In this document: piece by piece, positions 17,872 through 26,592 of the stretch
How positions within the stretch are numbered: the stretch's first letter is position 1
How the letters are laid out: every line of letters begins with the position of its first letter
NCBI RefSeq assembly: GCF_013404075.1
Contig: NZ_JACBJQ010000011.1
Location: 1-64,000 of the forward strand
DNA from: Mycolicibacterium vinylchloridicum
GTDB taxonomy: Bacteria > Actinomycetota > Actinomycetes > Mycobacteriales > Mycobacteriaceae
DNA length: 64,000 bases
Reading direction: 5' to 3'
The notes under the pieces: model-generated
What the model was told of the DNA's origin: nothing
Databases searched by the model: none
The model's input: the letters and a program-made list of their open reading frames with translations, nothing else
Position numbers and translations under genes: made by a program

Positions 17872-19112
17872 TATCCCCCGGCTTTGAAGGCGCGCCAAAC
17901 ATTGTGCCAGGCAGCGTCATTGGCGGTGTCAAGCTCAAGCAACCGGTATCCGACGTCGAAGTACTCGGGACGCACGATCGCGGTCTTCAGGTTCTCCGGG
18001 ATGAACCCGTCGGCCACCAGAGTGTCCGGATTGATCGAGTTCTGCGGCGGTTGGTAGCCGATCGCCGAGAAGTTCTGCTTGGCGACCTCGGGTTCGAGCA
18101 TGTGGTTGATGAACAGGTGGGCCAGCACCGGGTTCTTGCCACCGCGCAGCGCCACCATCAGGTCATTGTCCACCAGACCCTTGCCGTCCGCAGGGAACCA
18201 GTAGCGCAGGATCTCCACACCGGTGCCCTCCGGCAGGTAGCTCTGGGCGTTGATGATGTCGCCCGACCACATCTGCGAGAGGCCGATCTGCCCGGCGGGC
18301 AGGTCGCTGTACATCGTGATGGTGACCTTCGGCGAGGTCGCAGCCACCAGTGCGGTCAGCTGCTCGCCGAGTTTCTTCAGGTCATCGGCCGACGACGTGT
18401 TGACGTCGGTGATCCCCATCTTCAGCAGCACCATCGCCATCGCGGTGTGCCAGTCGTCGATGACGGCGGTCTTGTTCTTGTAGGCCGGATCCCACAGTGC
18501 CTCATAGGGATTCTTCAGCGCGCCGATGTCGGCGGGCACCTGGTCATTACGCCAGCCGATGCCGGTGGTGTAGACGGTGTACGGAACCGTGTATTGCCAG
18601 CCCTGGTCATACCACGGGTTGGTGAAGACCGGCCAGACGTTCTTGATGTTGTCGATGTAGCTGTGGTTGAGCGGGCGGAGCAGTCCCCCGGTGACCAACC
18701 GGCCGAGCTGATCATAGCTGGGGAAGAAGATGTCGTAGTCGACGTTGCCGCCGCGGATCTTGGTCAGTCCCTCGTCTGTGTCGTTGAACGTCGAGATCTG
18801 CACCTTGACGCCGTACTTGTCCTCGAAGGACTTGACCGACTCGGGCGCCATGTAGTCGGCATAGCTGTAGAGCTGCAGCGTGGCACCCTTTTCGGGGGCC
18901 AGCCCGTCGGCGATCGGCTTGTTGTCGCTTTGGATGTCCCATTTTATCGGGTTCTGCGGGGACGCGATCTTCAGGGACGGTGCCGAAGTCGACTGTCCCC
19001 CTTTGGAACACGCATCGAGGAACGCCACGAGCGCGGGAGTTCCAGCGGCCAGTAGGGCGGCACGCTGCAGGAACTGTCGACGATTCGGGCCGGGTCCTGT
19101 CGGTGCTGGCAT
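17871..19112 (-). CDS. Extracellular amine-binding lipoprotein, PotD-like
   Basis: 413 residues. The N-terminus has a twin-arginine motif (NRRQFLQ) and a lipobox ending in Cys (LDACSKGG), so it is probably a Tat-exported lipoprotein. The rest is a type 2 periplasmic-binding fold of the spermidine/putrescine group, with LYSYADYMAPESVKSFEDKYG at the start of lobe 1 (20 residues or fewer quoted). First gene of the operon running potD-potB-potC-Rieske; the shared TetR-type operator lies 56 bases or more upstream of its ATG. Ligand could be a polyamine, opine or betaine. Confidence 0.87.
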   Translation of the reverse strand: MPAPTGPGPNRRQFLQRAALLAAGTPALVAFLDACSKGGQSTSAPSLKIASPQNPIKWDIQSDNKPIADGLAPEKGATLQLYSYADYMAPESVKSFEDKYGVKVQISTFNDTDEGLTKIRGGNVDYDIFFPSYDQLGRLVTGGLLRPLNHSYIDNIKNVWPVFTNPWYDQGWQYTVPYTVYTTGIGWRNDQVPADIGALKNPYEALWDPAYKNKTAVIDDWHTAMAMVLLKMGITDVNTSSADDLKKLGEQLTALVAATSPKVTITMYSDLPAGQIGLSQMWSGDIINAQSYLPEGTGVEILRYWFPADGKGLVDNDLMVALRGGKNPVLAHLFINHMLEPEVAKQNFSAIGYQPPQNSINPDTLVADGFIPENLKTAIVRPEYFDVGYRLLELDTANDAAWHNVWRAFKAGG

Positions 19113-19167
19113 CCGCGCCTCCGTGGTTTCGAGTCTTCTCGAGCCTTGTCTGTTCCTTGGACTCTGG

Positions 19168-19192
19168 CATAGACTGAACGCTCAGTCAATAG
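19168..19192. promoter_or_regulatory. TetR-type operator, copy 1
   Basis: Core ACTGAACGCTCAGT (19173-19186) is a 5-bp inverted repeat, ACTGA and TCAGT, around ACGC. All 25 bases of 19168-19192 are identical to 27805-27829. It sits between the divergent potD and aminotransferase genes. The likely binder is the TetR/BetI-like protein at 21780-22433. Confidence 0.75.
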
Positions 19193-19246
19193 AACTCGCG
19201 GCGCTTTTTCGCAGGTCCGCGCAGCAATCGAGTGAAAGGTTCCCCC

Positions 19247-20623
19247 GTGGCTTCGCCGATGATCGAGAGCCCGGTTCATGACGCTGTCGACCAGTTGATC
19301 GCCGACGAGGAGAAGGTATTCCTGGCCCGCCAGCCGCGCAGCACCGAAATGATCAGCCGCGCACGCGAACACCTCGCGGGCGGGGCGACATCGAACTGGC
19401 AGATCGCCCAACCGCAAGCGGTCTGGATGAGCCACGGTGCGGGCTCGAAGGTCTACGACGTCGACGGCACCGAGTACGTCGACATGCACGGCGGCTACGG
19501 CGCGTCGATCGCCGGGCACGCCCACCCCGCGATCGTCGAGGCGGTCAGCAGGCAGGTCCGTCGGGGCACGCATTTCGCGCAGCCCACCGAGGACGCGATC
19601 TGGGTCTCGGGCGAACTGGCCCGCCGGTTCGATCTGCCGCTGTGGCGCTTCGCCAATTCCGGCACCGAAGCCACCATGGACGCCGTCCACCTGGCCCGGT
19701 CGGTGACGGGGCGGGACCTCATCATCAAGGTCGAGGGTTGCTACCACGGCCACCACGATTCGGTGGAGGTCTCGGTACTGCCGGAGGCCGATCAGATCGG
19801 CCCACGGGAGCACCCGATCGGCGTGCCTGGCAACAGCGGGATTCCCGCGGCGATCCGCGATCTGGTGGTTGTGGTGCCGTTCAACGACCCCGAGGCGGTC
19901 GCCCGGGCGTTGACCGAACACCGTGGGCAGGTGGCGGCGATGATCGTCGAACCGGTGATGATGAACGCCGGCATCATCCCGCCCGACGACGGCTACCTGG
20001 CCGCGATTCGCGAGCTGGTGCACGCTGAGGGCGCCCTGCTGATCTACGACGAGGTCAAGACCGGGTTCACCACCGGGCCCGGCGGTGTCACCGCCATATC
20101 CGGGGTCGTGCCCGATATTGTCTGTCTGGCAAAGGCTTTGGGTGGAGGGATCTCGGTCGCCGCGATCGGGGGCACCACCGCGGTCATGTCTGCCATCGCC
20201 GACGGCAGCTACGAACAGGTCGGCACGTTCAACGGCAACCCGCTGGCGATGGCGGCCACCAGGGCCACCCTTGCCGAGGTGCTGACGCCCGCCGCGTACG
20301 CGCGCATGGGTTCTCTGGCCGCGCGGCTGCGCGGCGCTTTGGAAGCGACCACCGCCCAACACGGTTACGGTTGGCACGTGGTGAGCCTCGGGGCCAAGGG
20401 TTGTGTGACGTTCAAACGCGAGCCGGTCCACGACTTCCGCGATTTCCTTCAGATCGACGACCGGTTGGGCCATCTGCACTGGCTCATGCAGCACAATGGC
20501 GGCGTATTCCTGCCGCCTTGGGGCAAGGTGGAGCAATGGTTGCTATCAGTTCAGCACGACGAGGCCGATGTCGACCGGTTCGCCGCGAACTTCGCCCGGC
20601 TGGCCCAGGCGGTGGCGGCCTGA
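19247..20623 (+). CDS. Class III aminotransferase (glutamate-1-semialdehyde aminomutase-like)
   Basis: 458 residues, PLP-dependent. The PLP lysine is in CLAKALGGGISVA; the Asp that binds the pyridine nitrogen is in LLIYDEVKTGF; GCYHGHHD is the substrate/cofactor loop. The closest look is to the glutamate-1-semialdehyde 2,1-aminomutase and beta-amino-acid aminotransferase branch, but its place in a transport operon argues for catabolism rather than haem synthesis. The GTG at 19247 is preferred over a GTG at 19232 because GAAAGG lies 7 bases upstream. PotA follows after 25 bases. Confidence 0.82.
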   Translation: MASPMIESPVHDAVDQLIADEEKVFLARQPRSTEMISRAREHLAGGATSNWQIAQPQAVWMSHGAGSKVYDVDGTEYVDMHGGYGASIAGHAHPAIVEAVSRQVRRGTHFAQPTEDAIWVSGELARRFDLPLWRFANSGTEATMDAVHLARSVTGRDLIIKVEGCYHGHHDSVEVSVLPEADQIGPREHPIGVPGNSGIPAAIRDLVVVVPFNDPEAVARALTEHRGQVAAMIVEPVMMNAGIIPPDDGYLAAIRELVHAEGALLIYDEVKTGFTTGPGGVTAISGVVPDIVCLAKALGGGISVAAIGGTTAVMSAIADGSYEQVGTFNGNPLAMAATRATLAEVLTPAAYARMGSLAARLRGALEATTAQHGYGWHVVSLGAKGCVTFKREPVHDFRDFLQIDDRLGHLHWLMQHNGGVFLPPWGKVEQWLLSVQHDEADVDRFAANFARLAQAVAA

Positions 20624-20648
20624 GCCCCTGCGGTGCGGACGGCCGCCG

Positions 20649-21788
20649 GTGACCGGCGGCGCCATCCGGCTGCACCAACTGGCGAAGTCGTTCGACGGAG
20701 TTCCCGCCGTGACAGGCATCGACCTGGATATCCCAGCGGGACAGTTTTATTCGCTCCTGGGCGCATCCGGCTGCGGTAAGACCACCACGCTGCGGATGAT
20801 CGCCGGATTCGAGAAACCCGACTCCGGGCGGATCGAACTCGACGGCCGTGACGTGGCGCAGGATCCGCCGCACAAGCGTCCGGTCAACACCGTGTTCCAG
20901 ACCTACGCCCTGTTCCCGTTCATGACGGTCTGGGACAACGTGGCGTTCGGCCTCAAATACCGCAAAACCCCCAAGGACGAGGCCAAGCGCCGCGTGGGTG
21001 AGGCGCTGGAACTGGTCCGGATGAGCGGGTACGCCAAGCGTAAACCCGCCCAACTGTCCGGCGGTCAGCAGCAGCGCGTGGCGCTGGCCCGCGCGCTGGT
21101 TCTGCAGCCAAGGGTGCTGCTGCTCGACGAGCCGCTCGGTGCACTGGATGCCAAACTGCGCAGACAACTCCAGCTCGAGCTGCGGGCAGTCCAACGCGAA
21201 GTCGAGATCACATTCGTCTACGTGACCCACGACCAGGACGAGGCGCTGACGATGAGCGACCAGATCGCGGTGTTGGCCGAGGGACGCGTCGAACAGGTCG
21301 GCCCACCACAGGAGATCTACTCCGCCCCTGCCACCACGTATGTGGCCGGATTCCTCGGTGCGGCAAATATTTTCGATGCCGATGTGCTGCAGAACGACAA
21401 CGGGTCGGCGCTGTGTTCGGCACTCGCGACACGATTGGGCGCAGCGGTGGACAACGCGTGCCAACCCGGCCCGGCCGCCATCGTCATCCGCCCGGAACGC
21501 ATCACGCTGCAGTCGCCGGACGACCCGGTGTCGTCCGGGCACAACGCGATCAACGGCACCGTGGCCCAGGTCGTCTATCACGGGGCATCGACACAGGTGC
21601 ACGTCAACGTCGGAGAACCGACCGCACTCGTCGTCGACGTCCCGAACCAATCCGGGCCCGGCTCGGTGGCCTATGACGCAGGGATGGCGGTCACCTGCGT
21701 ATGCACCCAGGACGCCGTGCGGGTGCTGGCCCGAAGCGCCGCCGCCGTCATCAAGGATCCGGCGGCAGAACTGGTCACCTCAGCGTGA
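20649..21788 (+). CDS. ABC transporter ATPase, PotA-like
   Basis: 379 residues. Walker A is GASGCGKTT, the Q-loop is in VFQTYALFPFM, the ABC signature is LSGGQQQRVALARAL, and Walker B is VLLLDEPLGALD. A C-terminal TOBE domain (about 290-375) is typical of Pot/Ugp-type ATPases. It energises the PotB/PotC permease encoded on the other strand. GTG start at 20649. The last 9 bases overlap the convergent TetR gene. Confidence 0.9.
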   Translation: MTGGAIRLHQLAKSFDGVPAVTGIDLDIPAGQFYSLLGASGCGKTTTLRMIAGFEKPDSGRIELDGRDVAQDPPHKRPVNTVFQTYALFPFMTVWDNVAFGLKYRKTPKDEAKRRVGEALELVRMSGYAKRKPAQLSGGQQQRVALARALVLQPRVLLLDEPLGALDAKLRRQLQLELRAVQREVEITFVYVTHDQDEALTMSDQIAVLAEGRVEQVGPPQEIYSAPATTYVAGFLGAANIFDADVLQNDNGSALCSALATRLGAAVDNACQPGPAAIVIRPERITLQSPDDPVSSGHNAINGTVAQVVYHGASTQVHVNVGEPTALVVDVPNQSGPGSVAYDAGMAVTCVCTQDAVRVLARSAAAVIKDPAAELVTSA

Positions 21789-22433
21789 TCGTCGGCCGCG
21801 GCCCGCGGCCACCGGTCGGCGCCGCTCCCGCGGCAGATCCAGCTCGCGCTCGGCGAACCGCATCGCGATCTCGTAAGCCACCTTCGAGTCGACTTCCGGA
21901 TCCTCCAGTGCGACCTGAATCGACAAGCCGTCCAGCAGCGCCGAGAACTCCAGGGCGAACATCTTGGGGTCCACGTCGGCCTCCAGCTCGGCCGATTCCA
22001 CCGCGTCGACGATCATCCGGCGCCAGCGCGCGTCGAGCTCGACCCGCCCGGCCTTGACCTCGTCATGCCGGAACGCCTGCGCCCACAGGTCGAACCACAG
22101 CCCCCAGGCGCCGGGGATCTCGTTCGTCCCCTCCGGCACACAGGTCCACTGGATCAGTAGCGACAACCGGTCCCGCAGCGAGGGCACCTCGGCCAGCATC
22201 TGCTCGGCGGCCTCGTAGAACGATTCCTCGGAGTAACGCAGCGCATCGACGAGCAGCCGATCGCGGGTGCCGAAGTAGTAGATGACCAACGCCGAGCTGA
22301 CCCCGGCCCGTTTGGCGACATCGGAGATCCGAGTCTCGGAGAAACCCCGTTCACAGATGAGCTCCGCTGCGGCGCGCAACATCTGGATGCGCCGCGCTTC
22401 GTTGTTCTCGGTCGCGGGTGCCGGATCTGCCAT
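21780..22433 (-). CDS. TetR-family repressor, BetI-like
   Basis: 217 residues. The N-terminal helix-turn-helix is TRISDVAKRAGVSSALVIYY (about 37-56), followed by FGTRDRLLVDAL. The ligand domain, with CVPEGTNEIPGAWGLWFDLWA and an LDGLSIQVAL segment, resembles the BetI-type C-terminal domain that senses choline or betaine-like ligands. ATG at 22433, divergent from the phytoene-desaturase-like gene; operator copy 3 lies between them. I infer that it controls all three divergent promoters and its own gene. Confidence 0.85.
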   Translation of the reverse strand: MADPAPATENNEARRIQMLRAAAELICERGFSETRISDVAKRAGVSSALVIYYFGTRDRLLVDALRYSEESFYEAAEQMLAEVPSLRDRLSLLIQWTCVPEGTNEIPGAWGLWFDLWAQAFRHDEVKAGRVELDARWRRMIVDAVESAELEADVDPKMFALEFSALLDGLSIQVALEDPEVDSKVAYEIAMRFAERELDLPRERRRPVAAGRGRRSR

Positions 22434-22494
22434 CGTGTCGCTCTCCCCTTCAGCCGTGCCTGCGCTGGCACTTGTTGAAAGCTTAACACTTGGT

Positions 22495-22514
22495 TAGATT
22501 GAACAGTCAGTCAA
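22495..22514. promoter_or_regulatory. TetR-type operator, copy 3 (near match)
   Basis: TAGATTGAACAGTCAGTCAA differs from copies 1 and 2 at three of 20 positions. It lies between the tetR gene and the flavoprotein gene, so it probably mediates autoregulation and control of the 22550 operon. Confidence 0.65.
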
Positions 22515-22549
22515 ACGATCCCGGATGGGGACGACGAAAGTGGAGCGCC

Positions 22550-24172
22550 ATGTCGAACACCTACGACGCCATCGTCATCGGCGGCGGACACAACGGACTG
22601 GTCTCGGCCGCCTATCTCGCACGCTCAGGCGCCAGAACCGTGGTCCTGGAGTCACGGGGTGCGCTGGGCGGAGCGGCGACCACCGAGGCGCCGTGGGAAG
22701 ACGCACCACATCTTCGGGTCACCCGGCTGTCGTACGTGATGAGCCTGATGCCGCCGACGATCGTGCGAGACCTGAGTCTGGAGCGCCACGGCTACAAGGT
22801 CCACCCGATGGGCCCCTACTACCAGGCATTTCCCGAGGGCGGCTCGCTGACCATCTACGAGGACGATCCGGCCCGCACCCATGAGCAGCTGGCCAGATTC
22901 TCCAAGAAGGACGCCGACACCTGGCCCAAGTGGAACGCCTGGCTGGAGGGCATCGCCGACGTCATGGGTCCGCTTCTGACGCAGGTGCCGCCCAACATCG
23001 GTTCGCACAAGCCGTCGGATCTGTTCGAACTCGCGAAGCTGGGCTGGAGCCAGCGAGGCATGACCACCCGGATGATGGGCGACGTCACCCGGTTGCTGAC
23101 GATGAGCATCGCCGACCTGCTCGACGACTGGTTCGAATCACCGCAAATCAAAGGCGCGCTCGCCGTCAACGGGGTCATCGGTACCTGGGCCGGGCCGTAC
23201 GAGCCGGGCACCGCCTACGTGATGGCGCATCACTCGATCGGCGACGTCGGCGACGGCCAGCTCGGCAGTTGGGGATACCCCGAGGGCGGCATGGGTGCGG
23301 TGTCGGAGGCCATCGCGAAATCCGCACGCAGCTTCGGCGCCGAGATCCGCACCAAGGCCCGGGTGTCCCGGATGCTGGTGCGGGGCGGCCGGATCGAGGG
23401 CGTGGCCCTGGAGAACGGTGACGAGCTGCGGGCACCCCTGGTCGTCACCACACTGCACCCGAAAATCGCTTTCCTGGAACATATTCCGCCGGGCGAGTTG
23501 CCCGCGGAGTTCGTCTCCGACATCGAGCATTTCAAGACCCGAAGCGGTGTGGTCAAGATCAACCTGGCCCTTGGCGAGTTGCCGAACTTCACCGCCGATC
23601 CCAGCGATGGGCAGGCCGAACACCACACCGGCTCGGTCGAGATGGCACCCACGATGGAGTACATCGAGGCCGCGTTCCAGGATGCCCGCGTCGGCAAGCC
23701 CGCGCTGATGCCGTTCAGCGATGGCGTGATCCCCACGACCCTGGACAAGACGCTGAATCCCGATGGCACGCACATCATGTCGCTGTTCACGCAGTGGGTG
23801 CCCGCGGCGTGGGCCGACGCTCCGCACACCGAGGAGCTGGACGCCTACGCCGACCGCCTGATCGACCTGTACGACCAGGTCGCCCCCGGCTTCAAGTCCT
23901 CGATCCTGCATCGCGACATCGTCGGGCCGCATGAGATGGAGCAGGAGTACGGCCTCATCGGAGGCAACATCTTCCATGGGGAGCTGTCGCTCGAGCAGTT
24001 GTTCCACATGCGGCCCGCACCGGGCTACGCCGACTACCGCACACCGATCGCCGGGCTCTACAACGGAAGCTCGGGCACCCATGCCGGCGGCGGGGTGTGC
24101 GGCATCCCCGGGTGGCAGGCCGCGAGGGCCGCGCTGGCCGACACCAAGAAGAAGCGTTTCCGCAGGCGATGA
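22550..24172 (+). CDS. Phytoene-desaturase-like FAD oxidoreductase
   Basis: 540 residues. The N-terminal dinucleotide-binding motif is AIVIGGGHNGLVSAAYLARSG with ESRGALGGAATT completing the FAD site, the pattern of the CrtI/amine-oxidase-like superfamily; the C-terminal IAGLYNGSSGTHAGGGVCG is the second FAD contact. Such proteins desaturate or oxidise C-C or C-N bonds. No carotenoid genes lie nearby, so carotenoid desaturation is unlikely; a role on the amine substrate is inferred. ATG at 22550 with GTGGAG upstream. Stop overlaps the next start (ATGA). Confidence 0.8.
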   Translation: MSNTYDAIVIGGGHNGLVSAAYLARSGARTVVLESRGALGGAATTEAPWEDAPHLRVTRLSYVMSLMPPTIVRDLSLERHGYKVHPMGPYYQAFPEGGSLTIYEDDPARTHEQLARFSKKDADTWPKWNAWLEGIADVMGPLLTQVPPNIGSHKPSDLFELAKLGWSQRGMTTRMMGDVTRLLTMSIADLLDDWFESPQIKGALAVNGVIGTWAGPYEPGTAYVMAHHSIGDVGDGQLGSWGYPEGGMGAVSEAIAKSARSFGAEIRTKARVSRMLVRGGRIEGVALENGDELRAPLVVTTLHPKIAFLEHIPPGELPAEFVSDIEHFKTRSGVVKINLALGELPNFTADPSDGQAEHHTGSVEMAPTMEYIEAAFQDARVGKPALMPFSDGVIPTTLDKTLNPDGTHIMSLFTQWVPAAWADAPHTEELDAYADRLIDLYDQVAPGFKSSILHRDIVGPHEMEQEYGLIGGNIFHGELSLEQLFHMRPAPGYADYRTPIAGLYNGSSGTHAGGGVCGIPGWQAARAALADTKKKRFRRR

Positions 24173-26244
24173 CCGACAGCCGCCGGACGCCCGTGGCCGC
24201 CATGCTGGAGGCCCGCTCGGTGGCACTCGTGGGGGCCAGCCCGAAACCCGGCAGCTTCGGCGAGCGGATGATCATCGAGGCGCGCCGCAGTACCGCGCGC
24301 ATGCAACTGGTCAATCCGCGCTACGACAGCATCGACGGCATCGCCTGCGCACCATCACTGGCGGCGCTCGATCAGCCGGTCGATCTGGTACTGCTCGGAG
24401 TGCCCGACGCCGTCCTGCTCGACGAGATGAAAGCCGCTGCGGCAGTGGGCGCACGGTCGGCTGTCATCTTCGGCTCCGCGCATGGCACGGAGCTACGGCA
24501 GGCCGTCGCCGAGGCCGCCACCGAGGCGGGGATGGCGGTCTGCGGTGCGGGCTGCATGGGTTTCGTCAACAACGTCACCGGCCTGCGCGCGCTGGGCTAT
24601 CTCGAGCCCGATCCCCTACCGCCGGGCGGGGTTTCACTGGTGACGCACTCGGGGTCGGCGTTCTCGACGATTCTGCGGGCCGGCCGCGGGTTCGGGTTCC
24701 GGCTCGCGGTCTCGTCGGGTCAGGAACTGGTCACCGACACCGCCGACTACGTCGACTACGTCGTCGAGGACCCGGGAACCACGTTGATTGCGCTGCTACT
24801 GGAAACGCCGCGGTCGGTGGGCCGGTTACGGGCCGGGTTACACCGCGCCGCCCAGCGCGGCATCCCGGTGGTGATCCTGCCGGTCGGTCACTCCCCGCGC
24901 GGGCGCGCGATGGTGGCCGCCCACTCTGGTGCGCTGGCCGGCGACGCCGCGGGGTGGCAGGCGTTCTGCGCCGACACCGGGGCGATCCTTGTCTCGGACA
25001 TGGCCGAATTCACGGACACCATCGAACTTTTCGAAGCGGGTCGCCGACGCAGGGCGGGATCGCACGGGATCGCGACCGTGCACGACTCCGGGGCCGAGCG
25101 CGCGCTGTGCGCCGATATCGCCCACGACCTCGCCGTCGACTTCGCCGAACTGGCCGCCCCGACGCTGGCCGCGATCGGTGACCTGCTCGACGACGGACTG
25201 GCCCCCGGCAATCCGCTCGATGTGTGGGGCACCGGTGCGGACACCCGCGAATTGTTCGGCGGCTGCCTGCGCGCGCTGGTCGACGACGCGGGCGTTGCGG
25301 TGACCGCGCTGGCGGTCGACCTGGTCACCGAGTTCGACGATGACACCGCCTACGCCGACGCCGCCCTGGACGTCACGGCCGGCAGCGACGCCCCGCTCGC
25401 GGTGCTGACCTCGGTGCCGTCGGCGATCGACCCGCCCACCGCGAAACGGCTGCGCGATAACGGCGTTCCGGTACTCGAGGGCGCCCGCAGCGGTATCGCC
25501 GCGCTGGGTCATCTGGCGCGCTGGCCGCTGCCGGTGGCGACGGCAGTCCCCCCGATCGACAGCGCGCGCGCACGGCGCTGGACGGCCCGGTTGACCGAAC
25601 CCGGCTGGGACGCTCCGGCCGCCTTCGCTCTGCTCGCCGACTACGGCATACCGGTGACGCAATCCCGCGCCGCCCATGATGTCACCGAGGCGTTGGCCGC
25701 AGCCGAGGTGATCGGCTATCCGGTCGCGATTAAAACGCTTGGCAGCGCGCACAAGAGCGATGTGGGCGGGGTGGTTCTGGGTGTCGGTGACCGCGAATCG
25801 TTGCGGCTCGCCTACGAGGAGATGGCCGGCCGCCTGGGGCCCGACGTCAGCATCGACGCGATGGCCTCTGCGGGCGTGGAGATCTCACTGGGCGTGGTGC
25901 GTGACGACAACTTCGGCCCGCTGATCGTGGTGGCCGCCGGCGGCACGCTGGTGGAACTCCTGGCCGACCGCGCGGTCGCCTGCGCGCCGGTCAGCCGCGA
26001 GGCCGCCGTGGCACTGCTGCGGTCACTGCACACCGCGCCACTACTGGCCGGCTGGCGCGGCGCACCCCCGGTCGACATCGAAGCCTTGGTTGAGGCAATC
26101 GTCGGATTCTCGCAATTGGCAACCGAACTCGGCGAGCATCTGGACGCCGTCGAGGCCAACCCCGTCATCGCCTCACCCACCGGGGTGGTGGCCGTCGACG
26201 CGTTGGTGTTCCCGCGCAAGCCCCGACATCAGAAGATGGCGTAA
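24169..26244 (+). CDS. NDP-forming acyl-CoA synthetase (acetate-CoA ligase family)
   Basis: 691 residues in the fused alpha-beta architecture: CoA-binding Rossmann domain (1-130, VALVGASPKPGSFG), succinyl-CoA-ligase-like domains (about 130-450), with the phosphorylated His in AAHSGALAG, then an ATP-grasp domain (about 470-691, IGYPVAIKTLGSAHKSDVGG). The enzyme makes an acyl-CoA from acid, ATP and CoA through phosphohistidine, giving ADP. Start overlaps the flavoprotein stop by ATGA. It converges with the cupin gene with a 16-base overlap. It presumably activates an acid formed from the imported amine. Confidence 0.85.
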   Translation: MTDSRRTPVAAMLEARSVALVGASPKPGSFGERMIIEARRSTARMQLVNPRYDSIDGIACAPSLAALDQPVDLVLLGVPDAVLLDEMKAAAAVGARSAVIFGSAHGTELRQAVAEAATEAGMAVCGAGCMGFVNNVTGLRALGYLEPDPLPPGGVSLVTHSGSAFSTILRAGRGFGFRLAVSSGQELVTDTADYVDYVVEDPGTTLIALLLETPRSVGRLRAGLHRAAQRGIPVVILPVGHSPRGRAMVAAHSGALAGDAAGWQAFCADTGAILVSDMAEFTDTIELFEAGRRRRAGSHGIATVHDSGAERALCADIAHDLAVDFAELAAPTLAAIGDLLDDGLAPGNPLDVWGTGADTRELFGGCLRALVDDAGVAVTALAVDLVTEFDDDTAYADAALDVTAGSDAPLAVLTSVPSAIDPPTAKRLRDNGVPVLEGARSGIAALGHLARWPLPVATAVPPIDSARARRWTARLTEPGWDAPAAFALLADYGIPVTQSRAAHDVTEALAAAEVIGYPVAIKTLGSAHKSDVGGVVLGVGDRESLRLAYEEMAGRLGPDVSIDAMASAGVEISLGVVRDDNFGPLIVVAAGGTLVELLADRAVACAPVSREAAVALLRSLHTAPLLAGWRGAPPVDIEALVEAIVGFSQLATELGEHLDAVEANPVIASPTGVVAVDALVFPRKPRHQKMA

Positions 26245-26576
26245 GCCTTGCGCAGGGTTTCGTGGATCACCCAGGTCCCGGTCCAGCCGAGCGGGAAGAC
26301 GGCGAGGTCGCCTGCACCCACCTCACTGGGCTCGCCGCCATCGGGAGTCACGGTCATCCGCCCGGACACCACATAGATCACTTCGTTCGTCGCGAGCGTC
26401 CAGCGCGACGGGCCGGGCGCGCACTGCCAGATGCCGCCCGACTTGTCGCCGTCGACCCAGACCTCGAGCCCGTGAGTCGCCATCGGGTCTCCGGTGGCCT
26501 CCTCGAGCGGGCCCCAGTCCTCGAGCTCGGCGTCGGCGGCATCGGCAAGGACAGCGGTGAGTACTGCAGCAGTCAC
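26229..26576 (-). CDS. Cupin_3 (DUF861) domain protein
   Basis: 115 residues forming one cupin barrel. TNEVIYVVSGRMTVTPDGG and VGAGDLAVFPLGWTGTW are the two cupin blocks of the DUF861/ureidoglycine-aminohydrolase-like family. Metal ligands are incomplete (few His), as is common in this group. The GTG at 26576 is chosen from GAAAGG 7 bases upstream; the open frame continues into the upstream gene. Sixteen bases downstream of the DAO-type oxidoreductase on the same strand, a frequent partner in amine-degradation clusters. Confidence 0.78.
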   Translation of the reverse strand: MTAAVLTAVLADAADAELEDWGPLEEATGDPMATHGLEVWVDGDKSGGIWQCAPGPSRWTLATNEVIYVVSGRMTVTPDGGEPSEVGAGDLAVFPLGWTGTWVIHETLRKAYAIF

Positions 26577-26592
26577 GTGAAAACCTTTCGTA

